42,907 nt of DNA from Elusimicrobiota bacterium (GTDB lineage: Bacteria; Elusimicrobiota; Elusimicrobia; Elusimicrobiales; UBA9959): NCBI GenBank assembly GCA_012517235.1, contig JAAYVI010000015.1, positions 1 through 42,907 on the forward strand. The letters run 5' to 3'. Shown piece by piece: positions 37,346 through 42,907 of this stretch. Under the pieces are notes generated by a model that was not told the origin of the DNA, searched no databases, and saw nothing but the letters and a program-made list of their open reading frames with translations. Within the stretch, counting starts at the first letter, position 1; each line of letters begins with the position of its first letter. Both the position numbers and the translations under genes were made by a program.

Positions 37346-37558
37346 TTACTTGGCCGATACGGCTTTTTTTCTCTGAGAAATCAGAGTTTTCAGGAAAGCT
37401 ATTTTCCTTCTTATAAGCCTTATCTCTATGGGATTTTCCAGAGGAGAAGAGGCCTTTTTGAATTTAAGCTGGAAAAGTTTCTTTTCCAAATCTTTGATCG
37501 AGGCTTTTATTTCGCCTTCGCTCATATTTCTGAAAGTTTCCTTTTCTTTCGTTTTCAT
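37346..37558 (-). CDS. rpmC: 50S ribosomal protein L29
   Basis: FRNMSEGEIKASIKDLEKKLFQLKFKKASSPLENPIEIRLIRRKIAFLKTLI; synteny. Confidence 0.95.
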   Translation of the reverse strand: MKTKEKETFRNMSEGEIKASIKDLEKKLFQLKFKKASSPLENPIEIRLIRRKIAFLKTLISQRKKAVSAK

Positions 37559-37570
37559 TTTAACACCGCC

Positions 37571-37987
37571 TTAAAATTCTTCTCTCGCTACGAATTTTGT
37601 TTTTATGGGAAGTTTGGCCGCGGCTCTTTGAAAAGCTTCTTTTGCGGTAGCTTCGTCTATTCCTTCCACTTCGAACATTATTCTTCCCGGCTTAACTACG
37701 GCTACCCAATGATCCGGGGCTCCTTTTCCCTTACCCATACGGGTTTCGGCCGGATGTTTGGTTATGGCTTTATCCGGGAATATTCTTATCCACATCTTAC
37801 CTTTCTTTTTTAAATATCTTCCTATGGCGACTCTGCAGGCTTCTATTTGTCTGGCCGTTATCCAGCGCGGTTCTACGGCTTTAAGACCGAATTCGCCCAA
37901 ATGAAGTTCGGTATTTCCCTTGGCTACCCCTTTTATTCTCGGAGCCGAATGAGGTTTTCTGTATTTTACTCTTTTAGGCATCAACAT
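37571..37987 (-). CDS. rplP: 50S ribosomal protein L16
   Basis: [52 protein letters not shown]. Confidence 0.97.
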   Translation of the reverse strand: MLMPKRVKYRKPHSAPRIKGVAKGNTELHLGEFGLKAVEPRWITARQIEACRVAIGRYLKKKGKMWIRIFPDKAITKHPAETRMGKGKGAPDHWVAVVKPGRIMFEVEGIDEATAKEAFQRAAAKLPIKTKFVAREEF

Positions 37988-37988
37988 A

Positions 37989-38747
37989 TTAATTCTCCTG
38001 TGAATCCTGTTGAGAAGCTTCGTTTTCGCCCGAGGCGTTTTCTTCTTGTTTGGCGGCCGCTTCGAAAGCTTCTCTTTCTTGAACTTTCTTCAATTCTTCC
38101 GCCAATTCTCTTTGAGTTCTGGCAAAGAACAGTTTTTTGAAAATCCAAACTTTAACGCCTATTTTTCCCATTATGGTATTGGCTTCCGCGGTACCGTAAT
38201 CTATGTCGGCGGAAAGTGTCTGAAGAGGAACTCTTCCTTTTCTAAACCATTCTCTTCTGGCTATTTCCGCGCCGTTAAGTCTTCCGGAAACCATTATTTT
38301 GACGCCCAAAGCGCCGCTTGAAAGAGTCTTCTCCATGGCTTTTTTGCAGGCCTTTTTATATGCGACTCTTTTTTCAAGCTGAGCCGCTATGGATTGAGCG
38401 ACAAGATTAGAATCCATTTCCGGAACCTTTATTTCGGCCACGTTTATATAAACCTTTCTGGAAGTTATGGCTTCTATCTGATTTTTAAGAGCTTCTATAT
38501 CCTGGCCTTTTCTGCCTATGACTATTCCGGGTCTGGCCGTATGTATGGTAACTCTTAAATGAGTTCCCAGTCTTTCTATGGTTATTCTGCTTACCGCGGC
38601 CATATCAAATTTCTCTTTTATAAGATTTCTTATCTGGAAATCCTCTCTTATCAGTTCCGGCATATCCTTAAAAGAGGCATACCACTTGGATTGCCAGTCG
38701 TGTATATAGCCGAGTCTTATGGCATTGGGATGTATCTTTTGACCCAT
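37989..38747 (-). CDS. rpsC: 30S ribosomal protein S3
   Basis: [26 protein letters not shown] domain [17 protein letters not shown]. Confidence 0.98.
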   Translation of the reverse strand: MGQKIHPNAIRLGYIHDWQSKWYASFKDMPELIREDFQIRNLIKEKFDMAAVSRITIERLGTHLRVTIHTARPGIVIGRKGQDIEALKNQIEAITSRKVYINVAEIKVPEMDSNLVAQSIAAQLEKRVAYKKACKKAMEKTLSSGALGVKIMVSGRLNGAEIARREWFRKGRVPLQTLSADIDYGTAEANTIMGKIGVKVWIFKKLFFARTQRELAEELKKVQEREAFEAAAKQEENASGENEASQQDSQEN

Positions 38748-38749
38748 AT

Positions 38750-39100
38750 TTACTCCTTATTGTCCGTAACCGTTACGGTTATATGGCACATATTTCTGGT
38801 ATAGGGCATAGCTCTGCCCTGAGGACCGGCATTAAATCTCCTTAAGAATTTCATCGGGCCCTGATCGGCTTTTGCTTCTTTGACCCAAATTTCCTTAAGG
38901 TCTATTTTTTTGCCGAGTTTAACGGAGAGATTGGCTCCCGCCGATTTAACAGCTTTTTTTACCACATTCTTAGTGGGAGTTCTCATGGCGTCGAGAAGAT
39001 ACTGCGCTTCGCGCAGATTTTTTCCTCTTATGAGATCCATAAGCCTTGCCACTTTAAGCATCGAATATCTCTGGTATTTAAGTTTGCAAGTCGCTTGCAT
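38750..39100 (-). CDS. rplV: 50S ribosomal protein L22
   Basis: KLKYQRYSMLKVARLMDLIRGKNLREAQYLLDAMRTP. Confidence 0.96.
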   Translation of the reverse strand: MQATCKLKYQRYSMLKVARLMDLIRGKNLREAQYLLDAMRTPTKNVVKKAVKSAGANLSVKLGKKIDLKEIWVKEAKADQGPMKFLRRFNAGPQGRAMPYTRNMCHITVTVTDNKE

Positions 39101-39111
39101 ATCCGCCTTCC

Positions 39112-39399
39112 TTATGTTAAGGCCGTGGCTTCTTTCGTATGAGCCGCGCCGTGTCCTTTGAATATTCTGGTGAAAGAAAATTCGCCCAATTTATGGCCGA
39201 CCATTCTTTCCGTCACATACACCGGCAAGAATTTTTTGCCGTTGTGAACCATGAAAGTTACTCCGACAAATTCGGGTATTATGGTGCAATCTCTGGACCA
39301 AGTTTTTATCGGTTTCTTATCTCCGCTTTTGGCGGCTTTTTGAACTTTTTCCAAAACCCTCGGATCTACGTAAGGGCCTTTTTTAGAAGATCTGCTCAT
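39112..39399 (-). CDS. rpsS: 30S ribosomal protein S19
   Basis: [19 protein letters not shown]...[44 protein letters not shown]. Confidence 0.98.
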   Translation of the reverse strand: MSRSSKKGPYVDPRVLEKVQKAAKSGDKKPIKTWSRDCTIIPEFVGVTFMVHNGKKFLPVYVTERMVGHKLGEFSFTRIFKGHGAAHTKEATALT

Positions 39400-39410
39400 T
39401 CATTCCTCCG

Positions 39411-40256
39411 TTATTGCGGCTGGACGCCGGATTTTCTTCTGTCTTGAACTATCATCCAGCTCCAAATCTTGCTCTTAGTTCTGGTTTTAAGACCTTTGGA
39501 CGGTTGATTCCAAGGAGATCTCGGGACATTATTGCCTTTCGAATGACCTCGTCCTCCGCCTAAAGGATGGTCTACCGCATTCATCGCTCCGCCTCTCACG
39601 GTAGGCCTTATTCCGACATGTCTTTTTCTTCCGGCTTTTCCGTAGGTTATCGTATTATGTTCGACATTTCCGACTTGACCTATGGTTGCCATACAGTCTT
39701 TTAAAACTTTTCTTATTTCTCCGGAAGGCATTTTAAGGAGCACATAATTTCCTTCTTTTGCCATTATTTGAGCCTGAGCTCCGGCCGATCTTACAAACTG
39801 AGCGCCTCTGCCCGGCACCATTTCTACGGCGTGAACAAAAGTACCGTCCGGTATGGCATAAAGAGGCAGAGCGTTTCCCGGTTTTATCGGAGCGTCTGTT
39901 CCGCTTATTATTTCGGTACCTACCTGAACTCCGACGGGAGCCAAGATATATCTTTTCTCTCCGTCTTTATAATGGAGAAGAGCTATCCTGGCATTTCTAT
40001 TCGGATCGTATTCTATTGCGGCCACTCTGGCCGGGACTCCGGCTTTATCTCTTTTAAAATCGACAACCCTGTATAAACGTTTATTACCGCCGCCGTGATG
40101 TCTCACCATCAGCATACCGGTATTATTTCTGCCTCCGTTTTTCCTAAGTCCTACGGTAAGAGATTTTTCCGGTTCGGTTTTGGTTATATCGGAATAATCG
40201 CTTATCGTCATGAACCTTCTTGAAGGCGTATACGGTCTAAAAGATTTTATTGGCAT
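39411..40256 (-). CDS. rplB: 50S ribosomal protein L2
   Basis: [63 protein letters not shown]. Confidence 0.98.
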   Translation of the reverse strand: MPIKSFRPYTPSRRFMTISDYSDITKTEPEKSLTVGLRKNGGRNNTGMLMVRHHGGGNKRLYRVVDFKRDKAGVPARVAAIEYDPNRNARIALLHYKDGEKRYILAPVGVQVGTEIISGTDAPIKPGNALPLYAIPDGTFVHAVEMVPGRGAQFVRSAGAQAQIMAKEGNYVLLKMPSGEIRKVLKDCMATIGQVGNVEHNTITYGKAGRKRHVGIRPTVRGGAMNAVDHPLGGGRGHSKGNNVPRSPWNQPSKGLKTRTKSKIWSWMIVQDRRKSGVQPQ

Positions 40257-40265
40257 ATTATCTCC

Positions 40266-40559
40266 TTACACCTTTGGCGTATCTGTGAAATCTATCTTTC
40301 CTTCTTTAAGGGTTACTATGGCCTTTTTCCAGTCGGCTCTTTTACCTTCGTACCTGCCGACTCTGTGCCATTTTCCGCGAACGTTTATGGTTCTGACATC
40401 GGAAACTTTAACTTTAAAAATAGTTTCCACGGCTCTTTTTATGGAGAGTTTGTCGGAACCGGAAGCTACCTTAAAAACATATTGATTGTTTTCTTTTAGA
40501 CCTACGCTTTTTTCGGTCATCAAAGGAGCTTCTATGATTTTATAAGGGTTAAGGCTCAT
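40266..40559 (-). CDS. rplW: 50S ribosomal protein L23
   Basis: APLMTEKSVGLKENNQYVFKVASGSDKLSIKRAVETIFKVKV. Confidence 0.96.
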   Translation of the reverse strand: MSLNPYKIIEAPLMTEKSVGLKENNQYVFKVASGSDKLSIKRAVETIFKVKVSDVRTINVRGKWHRVGRYEGKRADWKKAIVTLKEGKIDFTDTPKV

Positions 40560-41185
40560 TTTACCTCCAGTCTCTTGGAGAGCGTTTCGAGAGCGCTTTT
40601 TTCCACGAGAATAAAATTATTTCTCATTATATCCATAAGATTCAAGTCGGACGCGGTTCTTACCGTAAAACCTTTGGCATTGGAACAGGCTAAAATTAAT
40701 TTCGGATTTTTTTGATCCGTAACCAAAAGAGTTTTTTTGCCGGCGACTTTTATTTTTTCCATAATAGATAAGAAAGCCGAAGTTTTGGCTTGAGAAATTT
40801 CAAAATTTTCAAAAACCATAACGGAACCGGAAGCCTGCTTATCCGATAGAGCCTGAACAAGCCCCATATTTTTCTTATGAGAAGGTATGTCTATGGAAAA
40901 ATCTCTCGGCTTGGGGCCGAACACTACTCCGCCTTTTCTCCAAAGAGGAGACCTTATAGATCCCTGTCTGGCTCTTCCGGTATGTTTTTGCTTCCAAGGC
41001 TTTCTTCCGCCTCCGGAAACTTCGGTTCTCGTTTTTGTCGAAGCCGTGCCTACTCTTGCTGAAGCATTGTAATATCTTACAAGTTCGTGAAGGAAATAAG
41101 GATCGGTTTTTGCGCCGAAAATATTTTCGGGCAAAGATATTTTTCCTTTTTCTTCTCCTTTAAAGTCAAAAAGTTTGGTTTCCAT
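40556..41185 (-). CDS. rplD: 50S ribosomal protein L4
   Basis: GTASTKTRTEVSGGGRKPWKQKHTGRARQGSIRSPLWRKGGVVFGPKPRDFS. Confidence 0.97.
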   Translation of the reverse strand: METKLFDFKGEEKGKISLPENIFGAKTDPYFLHELVRYYNASARVGTASTKTRTEVSGGGRKPWKQKHTGRARQGSIRSPLWRKGGVVFGPKPRDFSIDIPSHKKNMGLVQALSDKQASGSVMVFENFEISQAKTSAFLSIMEKIKVAGKKTLLVTDQKNPKLILACSNAKGFTVRTASDLNLMDIMRNNFILVEKSALETLSKRLEVK

Positions 41186-41202
41186 TTTAAGCTCCTATCT
41201 TA

Positions 41203-41979
41203 TTATTTTTTCTTAGCCGGCGCTTTTGCGGCTTCTTTCTTTGTCTTAGATTTAGGCTGAGCGACTACCGGTTTGGGAACTTTTTTAACCGTCTTAAGCA
41301 TATAAACTATGCTGCCCTCTTTGCCTGGAATTCCGCCGTTTACCAAAACTAAATTTTTTTCGGGCAAAACTTTTATTATTTTCATTTTATGTACCGTAAC
41401 TCTTTCGACGCCCAAATGTCCGGCCATTCTTTGTCCGGGCAAAACTCGTCCCAAAGATCTTCTAGAAGCAAGACCGCCCGGAGCTCTTTCTCTGTCGGAC
41501 GCGCCGTGGCTTGCCGGCTGTCCTCTGAAGTTATGTCTTTTCATACCGCCGGCAAATCCTTTACCGATGGTAATTCCCTGAACGTCTATCCAATCTCCGT
41601 CGTTAAATCTTCCGGCCAAAGAAACGGTTTGTCCCGCGGCAAAACCTTCGGTTTTTTCTACTCTTACTTCCTTAAGATGTTTAAGCGGTTTTAAATTGTT
41701 TTTTGCAAAAACCCCTTTCATAGCCGAAGAAAGATTTTTTTCTTTTCTATGACCGAATCCCAAACAAACGGCATTATAACCGTCGTTGTCTTTGGTTCTG
41801 ACATAAGCCACTCTGCAAGGACCGGCTTTGAGAACGGTAACGCCTTTAAGCTCGCCGTCTTCGGTATAAACTTGAGTCATACCGATTTTTTCGGCTATTA
41901 AGAATTTGAAATCGGCGGAAACCTCGGCCGGCTTTTCCTGCTGATTTTCTTTATTGAGATTTTCGTTTTCCTGTGTCAT
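41203..41979 (-). CDS. rplC: 50S ribosomal protein L3 with N- and C-terminal low-complexity extensions
   Basis: IAEKIGMTQVYTEDGELKGVTVLKAGPCRVAYVRTKDNDGYNAVCLGFG. Start at 41979 (MTQENEN) is supported by GGAG upstream; the track start at 42015 is upstream of it. Confidence 0.95.
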   Translation of the reverse strand: MTQENENLNKENQQEKPAEVSADFKFLIAEKIGMTQVYTEDGELKGVTVLKAGPCRVAYVRTKDNDGYNAVCLGFGHRKEKNLSSAMKGVFAKNNLKPLKHLKEVRVEKTEGFAAGQTVSLAGRFNDGDWIDVQGITIGKGFAGGMKRHNFRGQPASHGASDRERAPGGLASRRSLGRVLPGQRMAGHLGVERVTVHKMKIIKVLPEKNLVLVNGGIPGKEGSIVYMLKTVKKVPKPVVAQPKSKTKKEAAKAPAKKK

Positions 41980-42019
41980 AACTTTCTCCGTAATCTTTTT
42001 TTCAAAAAAAGACAAAAAA

Positions 42020-42155
42020 ATATACGCCGCAAAAACGGCTTTTTTTTCGAAATTTTTTAGTCTCTATTAGGAGCGAAAGAATATTTTTTTCTCTTTCGCT
42101 AAAATAAGTTAAGACTTAAAAATAAAGAAGTTCCCTTTGGGGGCCTTCTTTTCAG
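42020..42155 (-). promoter_or_regulatory. Multi-hairpin mRNA leader upstream of rplC
   Basis: Inverted repeats: AAAGAAG/CTTCTTT (42124-42130/42145-42151, with inner CCC/GGG), TAAGT/ACTTA (42105-42109/42114-42118), AGCGAAAGA/TCTTTCGCT (42072-42080/42092-42100), GCCG/CGGC (42026-42029/42036-42039) followed on the minus strand by a T tract. Confidence 0.55.
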
Positions 42156-42204
42156 AATTTACTTCAAAAGAACCATAGAACAATTAAGGTTTAGCAACAA
42201 GTTT

Positions 42205-42234
42205 ATTATAACAAATTTCAAAATAAAATTGCAA
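42205..42234 (-). promoter_or_regulatory. Predicted sigma70-type promoter driving the rplC-led ribosomal protein operon
   Basis: Minus strand TTGCAA (42234-42229), 18 nt spacer, TATAAT (42210-42205). Confidence 0.6.
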
Positions 42235-42254
42235 ATATTTTTTTAGCAAATTAA

Positions 42255-42286
42255 AAGCCCTCCTTTGCAAGAGCTAAGGAGGGCTT
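42255..42286 (-). terminator. Rho-independent-type terminator downstream of rpsJ
   Basis: Perfect 11-bp stem AAGCCCTCCTT/AAGGAGGGCTT with 10-nt loop, followed on the minus strand by TTAATTT. Confidence 0.8.
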
Positions 42287-42299
42287 AAAACTATTTCAA

Positions 42300-42641
42300 T
42301 TATTTATACAACTGAAGCTTAACTTCGACTCCGCTGGGCAAATCCACCGAATTTAAAGCGTCCGCTGTTTTATTATTGGGATTGATTATGTCTATCAATC
42401 TGGCATGAGTCCTGATTTCAAACTGTTCTCTGGACTTTTTATCCACATGGACGGATCTGTTTACGGTGTATTTTCTTATCTGCCTGGGCAAAAGCACGGG
42501 ACCGGAAATCATGGCTCCCGTTCTTTTGGCGGCGTCTATTATTTTGGCTACGGCCTGGTCAAGAAGAGAATTGTCGCTCGACTTGAGTTTTATCCTTATT
42601 TTATCCATTTCGTTATTTTGCTGTTTTTTTTCTTCGGCCAT
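42300..42641 (-). CDS. rpsJ: 30S ribosomal protein S10
   Basis: KIRIKLKSSDNSLLDQAVAKIIDAAKRTGAMISGPVLLPRQIRKYTVNRSVHVDKKSREQFEIRTHARLIDI. Confidence 0.98.
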   Translation of the reverse strand: MAEEKKQQNNEMDKIRIKLKSSDNSLLDQAVAKIIDAAKRTGAMISGPVLLPRQIRKYTVNRSVHVDKKSREQFEIRTHARLIDIINPNNKTADALNSVDLPSGVEVKLQLYK

Positions 42642-42651
42642 AAAATCTCCG

Positions 42652-42907
42652 TTATTCCAATATCTCGGTTACGACGCCGGCGCCTATCGTGCAGCCGCCT
42701 TCGCGTATCGCAAACCTCAGTCCTTTCTCCATCGCTACCGGCGTTATCAATTCCACCGTTATCTCCGTATGATCCCCGGGCATTATCATCTCTACTCCGG
42801 GCTTCAATTCCACACTGCCCGTAACGTCGGTTGTCCTTAAGTAAAACTGCGGCTTGTATCCCTTGAAAAACGGAGTATGTCTGCCGCCTTCGTCTTTCGT
42901 CAATATA
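42652..42907 (-). CDS. tuf: Elongation factor Tu, C-terminal part (5' end outside window)
   Basis: [84 protein letters not shown]; frame open to the window end. Confidence 0.97.
   Translation of the reverse strand, partial: ILTKDEGGRHTPFFKGYKPQFYLRTTDVTGSVELKPGVEMIMPGDHTEITVELITPVAMEKGLRFAIREGGCTIGAGVVTEILE

Noticed and set aside
42015-42300. tRNA or other known noncoding RNA in the rpsJ-rplC gap
   Set aside because: The hairpins do not form a cloverleaf, and no CCA-proximal or T-loop GTTCRA pattern is present.
642-42840. Numerous plus-strand ORFs antisense to ligA, rpsD, rpoA, secY, rplB and others in the track
   Set aside because: They overlap confidently assigned minus-strand genes completely. 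They are aromatic- and basic-rich frames produced by the codon usage of the real gene.

Overview
The window is a gene-dense, strongly minus-strand-biased bacterial chromosome segment with AT-rich intergenic DNA. Lineage cannot be assigned from the window alone. From left to right it contains: (i) a truncated lipoprotein-like CDS; (ii) a purine or azaheterocycle catabolism block (MocA-like nucleotidyltransferase, 8-oxoguanine-deaminase-like amidohydrolase, PreT-PreA/DPD-like fusion, and divergent SsnA-like amidohydrolase); (iii) a degenerate PurH-like protein, ligA, nusB, a cyclophilin lipoprotein and a secreted PLD-family protein; (iv) a QueE/QueC pair with a ComB-like protein, an orphan HicA-like protein, murI, an AMIN/Amidase_3 amidase, rng and a DUF2344 protein; (v) rodA-mrdA-mreD-mreC-mreB joined directly to a long alpha/spc/S10 ribosomal protein superoperon (rplQ to rplC); (vi) rpsJ and the 3' end of tuf. 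The most notable non-ORF signals are a ~250-280 bp structured intergenic repeat present as two inverted copies (6.4-6.7 kb and 13.2-13.4 kb), a degenerate purine-rich octamer tract between queE and queC, a 14-bp perfect palindrome embedded in the ssnA promoter, a structured leader before the PreT-PreA gene, two candidate leaderless promoters, and a promoter plus multi-hairpin leader that separates rpsJ from the rest of the S10 operon. rpmD (L30) is missing from its usual site. The most unusual protein is the PurH homologue, which keeps the AICAR-transformylase 'FKH' and C-terminal 'RHFRH' motifs but appears to have lost the IMP-cyclohydrolase signatures.
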